A DNA stretch of 46,036 nt, from positions 1 through 46,036 of IMG/VR virus record IMGVR_UViG_3300010396_000018. The stretch is one strand, 5' to 3'. The notes under the pieces were generated by a model. It saw only the letters and a list, made by a program, of their open reading frames with translations, was not told the DNA's origin and searched no databases. Position numbers and translations under genes: made by a program. Below, in pieces: positions 39,337 through 45,869 of this stretch (positions within the stretch are counted from its first letter, which is position 1; the number at the start of each line of letters is the position of its first letter). Source of the stretch: a virus.

Positions 39337-40061
39337 GACTTGGACTCGGTCTCAATAGAGAGGGTCAGACTGGAGCGGAAATGTACCGCTTCCGACCCTC
39401 CATGATTGCGGGTAACACGTTGTGGCTGTCCGGTGGTCTAGGTGTCGTCGGATCGCCTGTCTCACGTTGGAATGACCAAAGTGGACAAGGAAACGACTTC
39501 GTTCAGAGCTCGTCCGGCGCACGACCGACCTTCAGCGCCGCGGGGGGACCGAACGGCTTACCCTGTTTGACTGGTAACGGTTCGTCCCAGTTCTTGATCA
39601 GTACTTCGCTGCCCGCGCAGCCTACGGCTTGTTCGATCTTCACCGTTCAGAAGGCAAGTGCACGTACGCCGCTGGGTTGCTCGTTTTCGATCGGAAACAA
39701 CAACGGCATTGCGGCGGCAGTCGATGGTACAGGCAACGTTGAGCGTGATGTGCTCGCGGGCGGTGTGGCGTGGATACAGGACTCAACCCTGAGCGACACC
39801 ACATCGTGGGAAAAATGGACGATTACGGGCAGTGCAGCACCGCTGCAGACTCTTCGCGTCAACGGAGCCGCCCGAACGATTAGCCCGAGCAATTCCTCGA
39901 CAATAGCGGCCACCACGGGGTCCACAATTTTCTCGCAGACTGCGGCCGGGTCGTCTTTCTGGAACGGCTCCGTTGCCGAGATCATCGTTTTCGACCGCGT
40001 TTTGAGCGCCGCCGAAATTGCGCGAGTCGAAGGCTACTTGAGTTGGAAGTACGGCCTGTAA
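39333..40061 (+). CDS. concanavalin-like (LamG-type) tail protein
   Basis: The 242-residue protein starts at ATG 39333 (ATGA overlap). NTLWLSGGLGVVGSPVSRWN, DQSGQGNDFVQSSSGARPT, WEKWTITGSAAPLQTLRVNG and FWNGSVAEIIVFDRVLSAAE with a final GYLSWKYGL are the hallmarks of LamG/concanavalin beta-sandwich domains. These bind sugars. Adjacent to the tailspike it is probably a second receptor-binding or fibre protein. Confidence 0.85.
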   Translation: MRLGLGLNREGQTGAEMYRFRPSMIAGNTLWLSGGLGVVGSPVSRWNDQSGQGNDFVQSSSGARPTFSAAGGPNGLPCLTGNGSSQFLISTSLPAQPTACSIFTVQKASARTPLGCSFSIGNNNGIAAAVDGTGNVERDVLAGGVAWIQDSTLSDTTSWEKWTITGSAAPLQTLRVNGAARTISPSNSSTIAATTGSTIFSQTAAGSSFWNGSVAEIIVFDRVLSAAEIARVEGYLSWKYGL

Positions 40062-40078
40062 GGCCAGAGGGTGACAGG

Positions 40079-40384
40079 ATGACGACTACTGGAGCAAGTC
40101 TCGAACCGGTCGATCCGGTAAACCTTCTCACGTCCACGACCGGCGCGGTGCAAACCGTCGGCGCGTCAGACGTGCTTATGAGCGCGGTCTTCTCGAATAG
40201 TGCCGGCGTCGCGCACCGGATTTATTGCTGCTCGACGGGCAACCTGGCGATCAAGCGAGTGAACGATTCGGCGTTCGTCGTGTACCCGGTTTTTGCCGGT
40301 CAGTACATCGACGGCCGAATCGTCGCCGTCGGGGGCACCGGCTCCGGCTCGACCTCGGGCGCGACGTACATCCCGGAGGTCTGA
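40079..40384 (+). CDS. small virion-associated protein
   Basis: The 101-residue protein starts at ATG 40079, with GAGGG eleven bases upstream. It is strand-rich and has the pattern of small phage beta proteins: EPVDPVNLLTSTTGAVQTVG, LMSAVFSNSAGVAHRIYCC, AIKRVNDSAFVVYPVF and GQYIDGRIVAVGGTG. It may form part of a fibre tip or attach to the LamG-like protein. No family name can be given. Confidence 0.65.
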   Translation: MTTTGASLEPVDPVNLLTSTTGAVQTVGASDVLMSAVFSNSAGVAHRIYCCSTGNLAIKRVNDSAFVVYPVFAGQYIDGRIVAVGGTGSGSTSGATYIPEV

Positions 40385-40386
40385 CC

Positions 40387-40569
40387 GTGAGCAGCTCCGA
40401 ACAGGGCGGCGCGTCGATCCTAACCGGCGTCGTGACAGCATTCGTCGTGTCAATCCCGTCGCCAGTCATTACGTACGCGGAAAAACTTGTGTCGGCCCTG
40501 GTCCTGGCGATGGTCGCCGAGGGCGGCCGACGTCTCGTGGCTTTTCTTTGGAAAGGTAAGAAATCGTGA
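40387..40569 (+). CDS. 60-residue membrane protein, possible holin partner
   Basis: The ORF starts at GTG 40387, two bases after the upstream stop. The middle is hydrophobic (SILTGVVTAFVVSIPSP, then KLVSALVLAMVA) and the end is basic (GGRRLVAFLWKGKKS). One or two membrane segments with a positive tail are typical of holins and their antagonists. Its stop overlaps the next GTG. Confidence 0.6.
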   Translation: MSSSEQGGASILTGVVTAFVVSIPSPVITYAEKLVSALVLAMVAEGGRRLVAFLWKGKKS

Positions 40570-40859
40570 ACCTGAAGGCTATCCACTACGTGATCCTCGT
40601 CCTGAGCGGGATCGTCTCCGTTTGCCAGTTCGTGGCGCAGCAATTCCCCGCCGAGGCGGCCCTTGCGGGCGCCATTGCCGGGATCTGCGCGTCTCTTACG
40701 GCGACCCTCGGGATCCTGTCCCCGGGTGCGTCGACGCCCGCGGCGGCGCTGCCTGCCCCTTCGCCCGCTCCGGCTCCTGCGCCGTCGGTGCAATCGTCCG
40801 TCGCGTCGCAGACGGCGCCCGGCGTCGCGGCCCTGCAGGCGAGCGAGGTGAAGTCGTGA
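40566..40859 (+). CDS. holin-like two-helix membrane protein
   Basis: The 97-residue protein starts at GTG 40566 (GTGA overlap). Two membrane helices are seen, about residues 6-24 (IHYVILVLSGIVSVCQFVA) and 33-52 (LAGAIAGICASLTATLGIL), followed by a Pro/Ala-rich tail. It ends APGVAALQASEVKS, close to the end of the 58-residue gene at 41353-41529. Two helices with a soluble tail fit class II holins, which form the membrane lesion for lysis. Confidence 0.65.
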   Translation: MNLKAIHYVILVLSGIVSVCQFVAQQFPAEAALAGAIAGICASLTATLGILSPGASTPAAALPAPSPAPAPAPSVQSSVASQTAPGVAALQASEVKS

Positions 40860-41353
40860 ACGCCCTTAGCGCCGTGAAGCGGCTCTTCCTCGGGCTCGTG
40901 CTCTGCGTCTCCGTCGCCGCGTGCTCACTCTTCGGCCTCGGCTCGGGCGCGTCGGCGCCGGGCCTTCCGCCGGACGCCTCGGCCGCCCAGGTCAACGCCG
41001 ACGAGGTCGTGCAGGGGCTCGCCGATGCCTGGAATGCAGCCGTACCGGTGTGCCTCGGCGCCGAGAAGGCGGGCGCGTTCCCGGCCGGGTCCTGCGCCAA
41101 GGTGCTCCTCCCCGCACACGATGCGCTTCTCGCCGCCGGCGCAGGCATCGACGCGTGGAATCAGGGACAGCAAGGGAACTTCGCCTGCGCGGTCGGCGAA
41201 GTCGCGGTGGGCCTCGGAGACGTCGCAAAGCTCCTGGAGAGCGTGAACGTCGCGGTCCCCCCGCCGATCCCCGCGGGCCTGGCCATGGCCGAGGGCTTGG
41301 CCGGTTACTGCCCGGCCCCGAAGGCCCCGCCCCTCGACGGGGGCGCCGGCTGA
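40856..41353 (+). CDS. lysis-cassette lipoprotein
   Basis: The 165-residue protein starts at GTG 40856 (GTGA overlap). The N-terminus KRLFLGLVLCVSVAAC is a lipoprotein signal with the lipid on the Cys of VAAC. The mature part is Ala/Gly/Val-rich helical with several Cys (VPVCLGAEKAG, GSCAKVLLP, FACAVGEVAVGLGDV, YCPAP). It is larger than a usual outer-membrane spanin, so spanin function is only possible. Position between holin-like and endolysin genes points to lysis or envelope modification. Confidence 0.7.
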   Translation: MNALSAVKRLFLGLVLCVSVAACSLFGLGSGASAPGLPPDASAAQVNADEVVQGLADAWNAAVPVCLGAEKAGAFPAGSCAKVLLPAHDALLAAGAGIDAWNQGQQGNFACAVGEVAVGLGDVAKLLESVNVAVPPPIPAGLAMAEGLAGYCPAPKAPPLDGGAG

Positions 41354-41529
41354 TGCCCTCGGCCCTGATCGCGTTTCTCGTCGCTGTGATCGACGAGACC
41401 CCCGACATCCTCGACGAGCTCGAAAAGCTCGTCTCCACGAAGAGACAACAGTACCCGAGCGTGCGCGCGTCGATCGTCGGTGAGACGGCGGCCGGCGTCG
41501 CGGCGCTTGAGGCGACGGAGAGAAAATGA
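41353..41529 (+). CDS. 58-residue hypothetical protein in the lysis cassette
   Basis: ATG 41353 overlaps the lipoprotein stop as TGATG, and the TGA overlaps the endolysin ATG as ATGA. It has a hydrophobic start (MPSALIAFLVAVIDETP), an acidic helix (DILDELEKLVSTKRQQ) and the C-terminus TAAGVAALEATERK, which matches the end of the holin-like protein. The function is unknown; an antiholin or lysis accessory is conceivable. Confidence 0.6.
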   Translation: MPSALIAFLVAVIDETPDILDELEKLVSTKRQQYPSVRASIVGETAAGVAALEATERK

Positions 41530-42242
41530 TCTTCACGCTTCCCCCGTGTTGGGGCGTCGACACGAACGCCAAGCTGACGGCCGCACAGGCGAAGGCTCTC
41601 GCCGACGCCCAGGTCAACGGCCAGCCGATCAAGTTCGTGTTCCGTTACGTGAGCCTCGGCGCCCCGAGCCCTGCGGACATCACCGTCGCCGAACGCGATG
41701 CGATCCTGGCCTCGGGCCTGGCGCTCGGGCTCGTGCAGCACGTCAACTATCCCGGGTGGGTCGCCTCGCAGGAGAACGGTGCCGCGCACGGGGCGGCGGC
41801 AGCGGCCCATGCAACGCTCGTCGGCTACGCGCCGAATGCGATGCTTGCCGTCGACATGGAGGGGGTCAAGGACGTCGGTCAACCCGTGATCGACTACGTC
41901 ACGGCGTGGGCGAAGGCCGTGCACGCGGCCGGGTTCCGCGTGCTCCTGTACGTCGGGTATTGCTGCGGTATCAGCCCACAGCAACTTGCGGCACTTCGAT
42001 CGGCTGGCGTTGTGGACGCCTTTTGGGCGGACTACGGGCCTCGCGCTGAGCCTCCCGGGTTCGGCTTCATCGTGAAGCAGCACGCGCAGACGACGATCGC
42101 CGGGATCTGCGTCGACCCTGACGAGTGCTTCGGGCACGATGACTCGAATCAGTGGATCGGCCTGATGGCGGCGGACGCCGCGCCGACCATCGCCCCCGAA
42201 GACGTCTTCCCTCACGTTGACCTGACCGAGGTTCGCCGGTGA
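41526..42242 (+). CDS. DUF1906-type glycoside hydrolase-like endolysin
   Basis: The 238-residue protein starts at ATG 41526 (ATGA overlap). It has the Rv2525c/DUF1906 TIM-barrel pattern: WGVDTNAKLTAAQAKAL (D12), KFVFRYVSLG, GLALGLVQHVNYPGW, AHGAAAAAHATLVGY, MLAVDMEG (D110, E112), FRVLLYVGYCCG and VVDAFWADYG. These domains are thought to cut peptidoglycan glycan strands. There is no signal peptide, so access through the holin is expected. It is the most likely endolysin of this phage. Confidence 0.82.
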   Translation: MIFTLPPCWGVDTNAKLTAAQAKALADAQVNGQPIKFVFRYVSLGAPSPADITVAERDAILASGLALGLVQHVNYPGWVASQENGAAHGAAAAAHATLVGYAPNAMLAVDMEGVKDVGQPVIDYVTAWAKAVHAAGFRVLLYVGYCCGISPQQLAALRSAGVVDAFWADYGPRAEPPGFGFIVKQHAQTTIAGICVDPDECFGHDDSNQWIGLMAADAAPTIAPEDVFPHVDLTEVRR

Positions 42243-43126
42243 GCACCCAATACAACGGCCTTCCGGCGAACGTCGCGCAGCACCTACCCGGCTCGGTCGC
42301 GATCACGGCGGCGTCCAACGCGTCGCCGATCGTCGTGACCGTGGCCGGGCACGGGTGCACGACCGGCGACGTCGTCGACGTGCAGGAGGTGCGCGGCAAC
42401 ACGGCGGCGAACGGCCGATGGGCCGTCGTGGTCGTGGACGCGAACGACGTGCAGCTCTGGACCCTGGCCGGCGCCGCGTCGACGGGGAACGCGGCGTTCA
42501 CCGCCGGCGGCTCGCCGCTCCTGATCCCGCGCTCGTTCGGGGTCACGTACGCGATCCCGTCTGACGGCGACGATCCGGATGGGGCCTCAGTCGACGTCGC
42601 GCTCGAGGCGCTCGGGGACCGGACGGCGCACCTTGAGATGGCCGGGGGCTCGTACATCGTCGCGTCGGAGGGGGCGATCACGCACGACGACTCGGGTCTG
42701 ACCGACGCGTGGGGCAGCATTACCACGAACACGACCAACTACACGGTCAACGCCACGTACTGGACGATCCCCGGGCTCCAGGTCGGGGACGTTCTGCACG
42801 TCGAGCTCACGACGACGGGGTTTTCGCTGGGCGCGAGCGGTTACAATGCGCTGGCCTTGGACTCGTCACCGATCACGCCTGGCGGAACGCCGTCGGTATG
42901 GACGAAGCTCGCCGGCTCGGGCGTGACGTTGACCACGTCCGGATCCGCGTCGCCGAACGCCGTTTCTCTGCAAGGGCGCCTGGCGTTGACCGGAACCCCG
43001 TGGGGGGCGGGGGTCTCGGGCGGCTCGGTGTGCATCGCGACGGCCGCGCAGGCGACGGCGACGGCCGGCTCGATCTCGTTCACCGGCGACTACTGCCTCC
43101 GGTACAAGGTGCTGCGGGCGGTGTAA
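42239..43126 (+). CDS. virion surface protein with N-terminal beta domain
   Basis: The 295-residue protein starts at GTG 42239 (GTGA overlap). Residues 18-85 (VAITAASNASPIVVTVAGHG, TTGDVVDVQEVRGNTAANG, WAVVVVDANDVQLWTL) form the FCCH-like beta domain often fused to phage tail proteins. The rest is strand-rich (YTVNATYWTIPGLQVGDVL, LHVELTTTGFSLGAS) and ends GDYCLRYKVLRAV. It is the last gene of the late operon, placed after lysis genes, and may be a fibre or capsid decoration. Confidence 0.7.
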   Translation: MSTQYNGLPANVAQHLPGSVAITAASNASPIVVTVAGHGCTTGDVVDVQEVRGNTAANGRWAVVVVDANDVQLWTLAGAASTGNAAFTAGGSPLLIPRSFGVTYAIPSDGDDPDGASVDVALEALGDRTAHLEMAGGSYIVASEGAITHDDSGLTDAWGSITTNTTNYTVNATYWTIPGLQVGDVLHVELTTTGFSLGASGYNALALDSSPITPGGTPSVWTKLAGSGVTLTTSGSASPNAVSLQGRLALTGTPWGAGVSGGSVCIATAAQATATAGSISFTGDYCLRYKVLRAV

Positions 43127-43141
43127 GGCGGGAAAATGGGG

Positions 43142-43178
43142 AAGGCCCCGGGATCCGAAAGGGTCCCGGGGCCTTTTT
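43142..43178. terminator. strong intrinsic terminator ending the late operon
   Basis: AAGGCCCCGGGA (43142-43153) pairs perfectly with TCCCGGGGCCTT (43164-43175), with a 10-base loop, and the T run extends to 43178. It closes the rightward late genes. The leftward lipoprotein gene ends at 43214, and the AA at the other side of the stem gives a weaker bidirectional effect. Confidence 0.95.
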
Positions 43179-43213
43179 CGTTCCAGAGAACCCCGCCGCG
43201 AGGGGCGTTCGGG

Positions 43214-43597
43214 TCAAAGGCACGTGCCCGTGGCTGTGCTGTACTGCTCCGTTACGACGCACGGCATCCCCCGAGGGCAGGTCGCGCGCTTCAGCCCCTG
43301 AGAGTCGGCCGTGCAGGAGCCACCGATCCACGTGATCCCGGGGGCGACGATGGTCGTGAGCTCGTCGCTGGACAGGACAACGGACGGCGGGTCCCCGAAG
43401 CACCCCTCGTACGCCCGGCGTTCAGCCGGCACGTAGCAGAGCACCGGACGGTAACCGCCGTCGGTCGGGATCTCGGGCAGGCCCTCGAGGGCCCCGGCGT
43501 CCGGGGCGTCCTCGGAGCCGGCCGACGACGTCGGGGCGATGCATCCGACCGAGAAGAGGGCAAGGGCGAGGAGAGCGAGAGCAGCGAAGAGCTTCAT
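43214..43597 (-). CDS. Cys-rich lipoprotein (moron) next to attP
   Basis: The 127-residue protein starts at ATG 43597, chosen for its signal peptide MKLFAALALLALALFSVGC; C19 is lipidated. The mature start is Ser/Asp/Gly-rich, then six Cys follow in VLCYV, EGCFGDP, GGSCTAD, ATCPRG, MPCVV and GTCL, probably three disulfides. No ribosome site is clear, but GTGGAC inverted repeats and a 12-bp palindrome lie just upstream (43600-43626). A surface lipoprotein expressed from the prophage, for exclusion or host conversion, is likely. Confidence 0.8.
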   Translation of the reverse strand: MKLFAALALLALALFSVGCIAPTSSAGSEDAPDAGALEGLPEIPTDGGYRPVLCYVPAERRAYEGCFGDPPSVVLSSDELTTIVAPGITWIGGSCTADSQGLKRATCPRGMPCVVTEQYSTATGTCL

Positions 43598-43599
43598 GT

Positions 43600-43626
43600 G
43601 TGGACAGACGGTCGTCCACGCGTGGA
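43600..43626 (-). promoter_or_regulatory. overlapping palindromes upstream of the lipoprotein gene
   Basis: GTGGAC (43600-43605) pairs with GTCCAC (43614-43619), and TCCACGCGTGGA (43615-43626) is a perfect 12-bp palindrome sharing the second half-site. The cluster starts three bases from the ATG. It may be an operator or an RNA hairpin that hides the start codon. Confidence 0.45.
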
Positions 43627-43648
43627 ATGCACTGCCGAACGCTCTTTT

Positions 43649-43838
43649 GGGATACGATTCGGGATACGCTACCACCCGAACCTTCGTGCGAACGGAGGGA
43701 GTTGAACCCTCACGAGAGTTACCTCGCCAGAACCTGAATCTCCGAACAAGCATCGAAACCCTCGCTTTTCTCGGTGCTTTTGGGGTCTGAAGTGCCCAGC
43801 CGGGGCCGCTCAGGGCCCCCTTCCGGGATACGTATCCC
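43649..43838. other. attP region with GGGATACG arm-type sites
   Basis: GGGATACG occurs at 43649-43656 and 43661-43668 (12 bases apart) on one side, and as the palindrome GGGATACGTATCCC at 43825-43838 on the other. They flank the tRNA-like core at 43687-43741 and lie between the integrase stop (43847) and the lipoprotein gene. Short repeated sites on both sides of a tRNA-derived core are the usual layout of arm-binding sites for a tyrosine integrase. No gene is seen in 43598-43846. Confidence 0.75.
43687..43741 (-). other. attP core: 3' half of a tRNA-Leu(CAG) gene
   Basis: Read leftward from 43741, the sequence gives the anticodon loop TTCAGGT (anticodon CAG, Leu), the 3' stem, a long variable arm with CGAG/CTCG pairing around GTAACT, the T arm GAGGG-TTCAACT-CCCTC, and the acceptor strand CGTTCGC plus A. 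The 5' half (acceptor GCGAACG, D arm) is missing upstream. A tRNA fragment from the anticodon to the 3' end next to an integrase gene is the mark of a phage that integrates in that tRNA gene and restores its end. Confidence 0.85.
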
Positions 43839-43846
43839 GATCGGGA

Positions 43847-44908
43847 TCACACCCTCCCCCGCCGCCCGATGACCGCCCGCGCCGCATCCTCGCCCGTGGT
43901 GACGTATCGCGCCGTCGTGGACAGGTGCTTGTGCCCGACCAGGAACATGACGCCCGTCAGGGGCGCGCCGCTGTTCGCATCGTGCGTGATGCGCGAGTGC
44001 TTGAAGTCGTACACGCCGATGTTCCGGTCACTCAACCCGGCCTCACGCACCGCGGCAGCGAGCGAGAAGCGGAGCGAGGCCTCGTCGGCGTCGAAGAGCT
44101 TCCCCGCGCCTGACTTGGGGAAGACGAGGTCCAGGGCCCTCGTTGCGGCTGGCGAGATGGGGATCCGGCGCTCGAAGCCCTCCTTGTCAATCTCGCGCGA
44201 GATGAACAGGGTCTTCGCGCCACGCTGGTAGTGCGTGGGCGCCTCGAGAGCGAGGACCGTAATCGGTCGCAGGCCGGTCTCCCACAGCACGACAAACAGC
44301 GGTCGGACCCAAGCCCCCGTGCGACGCGAGCGCTCGGGCATGGCCGCAAGGATCTTCTTCGCCTCGCGCGGCGTGATCAGGGTCGCCTTCGGCTTGCGCG
44401 CGTTCTTCGACCGAACCCCGGCGTGTCCATGCTTCGGCAAGCGCGGGATCTCGTCGATCGTCACGCCGCGGGTCGAAAGCCACTCGCGGAACTGACGGAG
44501 CGCTGAGAGCTCCTTACGCAACGTGCTGCGGGTCACGCATTGGATGCGGTCGGCGACGAAATCTGAGTAACTAAGCTTCGTGAAGCGATCGAGCGAACGA
44601 AAGAACGGGATGAATTGCGCTCGGAAATAGTCTTCCACCGTGCCCGCGGTCCCTGCTTTGTGTGTCGCCGCGTAGTGCAGCAAGAACGCGGCGACGTGTT
44701 CCTTCAGGTTCCCTGCTACCGGGGCGAGGTCCGCCTTTCGTCCGCTGACGGTTTCGGCGTAGATGCGCGCGGCTTCCGCTCCAGCCGCTTCACGATCGCT
44801 GCAACCCGTGGATCGGAAATGTCGGACGCCCTTCCACCGGAACCGGACCGCGTAGATCGTGCGCCCTGGGAGGAGAACGAGTTTCCAGCCTTCTGCTTGT
44901 CGCGCCAT
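43847..44908 (-). CDS. int: tyrosine-family integrase
   Basis: The 353-residue protein starts at ATG 44908, inside the excisionase frame. An N-terminal arm-binding part (WKLVLLPGRTIYAVRFRWK) is followed by a core-binding SAM-like domain (TVEDYFRAQFIPFFRSLDRF) and the catalytic domain: ETGLRPITVLALE (Arg I), FERRIPIS (beta region), VYDFKHSRITHDA, FLVGHKHLSTTARYV (box with His and the nucleophile Tyr). In box II, Tyr and Lys stand where His and Arg are usual. It catalyses recombination of attP (just downstream) with the host tRNA-Leu gene. Confidence 0.93.
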   Translation of the reverse strand: MARQAEGWKLVLLPGRTIYAVRFRWKGVRHFRSTGCSDREAAGAEAARIYAETVSGRKADLAPVAGNLKEHVAAFLLHYAATHKAGTAGTVEDYFRAQFIPFFRSLDRFTKLSYSDFVADRIQCVTRSTLRKELSALRQFREWLSTRGVTIDEIPRLPKHGHAGVRSKNARKPKATLITPREAKKILAAMPERSRRTGAWVRPLFVVLWETGLRPITVLALEAPTHYQRGAKTLFISREIDKEGFERRIPISPAATRALDLVFPKSGAGKLFDADEASLRFSLAAAVREAGLSDRNIGVYDFKHSRITHDANSGAPLTGVMFLVGHKHLSTTARYVTTGEDAARAVIGRRGRV

Positions 44909-45066
44909 CGGATCAGGTCCGCCCGATCGTAGCGCCGGAGCGTCCCGACCTCAATCGCCGGCACGTGCGGCCTCACCCAGCGCTTGAACGAGGTGAGGGA
45001 CAGGTTCAGAAACGCCGCCGCTTGACGGGGCGTGAGGGGCGTGTCCGGGTCGGGGGGCAGGGTCAT
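44716..45066 (-). CDS. xis: excisionase / recombination directionality factor-like
   Basis: The 116-residue protein starts at ATG 45066 (ATGA overlap). Residues 10-60 are a MerR/excisionase-type winged helix: LTPRQAAAFLNLSLTSFKRW, VPAIEVGTLRRYDRADLIRW. A polar C-terminal tail (DISDPRVAAIVKRLERKPR) follows. The gene overlaps the integrase by 193 bases in another frame. It should bend attachment DNA and favour excision, or act as a small regulator. Confidence 0.75.
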   Translation of the reverse strand: MTLPPDPDTPLTPRQAAAFLNLSLTSFKRWVRPHVPAIEVGTLRRYDRADLIRWRDKQKAGNSFSSQGARSTRSGSGGRASDISDPRVAAIVKRLERKPRASTPKPSADERRTSPR

Positions 45067-45437
45067 GGAGCCTTGCGCCGTCCCCTCTTCGGGGCCTTCA
45101 GCGCTTCGAGCTCGTCTTGAGCCTGATCGCGAAGTTCGAAGGCACGGTCACGCTCCTTCTTCAGGGCTTCGACGTCTTCGCCTCCGGCCTTCGCGTCCTT
45201 CAGCTCCTGTTCGAGGTCTTCGACGTCGCCCTGAAGCTCGTCGATCTCCTTTCGGTGCTCGTTCCCCGGAACGGAGTCGGCCAACCTCGCCGACGCGTCG
45301 AGCAGCGCCGAGTACGCGGCCTGCAGAAGGTCGACGACGTCGTCGTAGGCGTTGACCCGAAGCAGCTCTTCGCGCGCCAGGTTCGTGGCCTCGGTATGAC
45401 AATGGGTCGTGTCGAAGTCGTCGGTCGGGTGATTCAT
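45063..45437 (-). CDS. 124-residue coiled-coil protein
   Basis: The protein starts at ATG 45437, with AAAGGGG seven bases upstream; the open frame continues into the low-complexity repeats and is not used. Residues 1-55 are helical (NLAREELLRVNAYDDVV, DLLQAAYSALLDASARL). Residues about 60-110 form a heptad coiled coil (EIDELQGDVEDLEQELKDA, EALKKERDRAFELRDQAQD). The end is basic (KAPKRGRRKAP). No family is recognised. It is the first gene of the integration sub-run. Confidence 0.75.
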   Translation of the reverse strand: MNHPTDDFDTTHCHTEATNLAREELLRVNAYDDVVDLLQAAYSALLDASARLADSVPGNEHRKEIDELQGDVEDLEQELKDAKAGGEDVEALKKERDRAFELRDQAQDELEALKAPKRGRRKAP

Positions 45438-45869
45438 GCCTGCCCCTTTCACATCGAAGACGAAAGAAAGCCCTTGCCTCGCCGCGCCATGCCTTGCCAT
45501 GCCCAGCTGTGCCATGCCCGGCCGCGATTTAGTGGATTGGGTTTGAGGTCATCTCGCCCAATCCGTCCTTGCCTTGCCCTGCCTTGCCCTGCCTTGCCGA
45601 GACGCGCCCAGCCTCGCCACGCCATGCCTCGATTAGTGGATTGGGTTTGAAATCATCTCGCCCAATCCGTCCTTGCCTCGCCTTGCCCTGCCACGCCGCG
45701 CCGAGACGCGCCCAGCCCTGCCACGCCGCGCCAGGCCCAGCCCCGCCTGGCCTGGCCTGGCCTTGCCCCGCCGCGGTCAGTGGATTGGGTTTGAAGTCAT
45801 CTCGCCCAATCCGTCCTTGCCTTGCCGTGCCTCGCCCTGCCATGCCAAGCCGAGCCACGCCTCGCTACG
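45438..45869. repeat. 432-base gap of CCTTGCC low-complexity DNA with three 43-bp repeats
   Basis: No gene is supported. The DNA is built of irregular pentamers and hexamers such as CTTGCC, CTGCC, ACGCC and ATGCC. Embedded are three near-identical 43-bp units at 45531-45573, 45635-45677 and 45779-45821, which differ only at two bases in the loop. Each carries GGATTGGG and CCCAATCC separated by 15 bases, so each can form an 8-bp hairpin, and each ends CGTCCTTGCC. The last unit starts 91 bases from the stop of the joint-spanning gene. A regulatory or recombination role is possible. Confidence 0.85.

Noticed and set aside
43687-43741. Functional tRNA-Leu gene
   Set aside because: Only the anticodon-to-3'-end half is present; acceptor 5' strand and D arm are missing, as expected for attP.
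45529-45858. A 109-codon leftward open frame through the 43-bp repeats
   Set aside because: Two repeat copies read as RIGRDDFKPNPL but the third is in another frame, so the frame is not preserved; composition is low-complexity.
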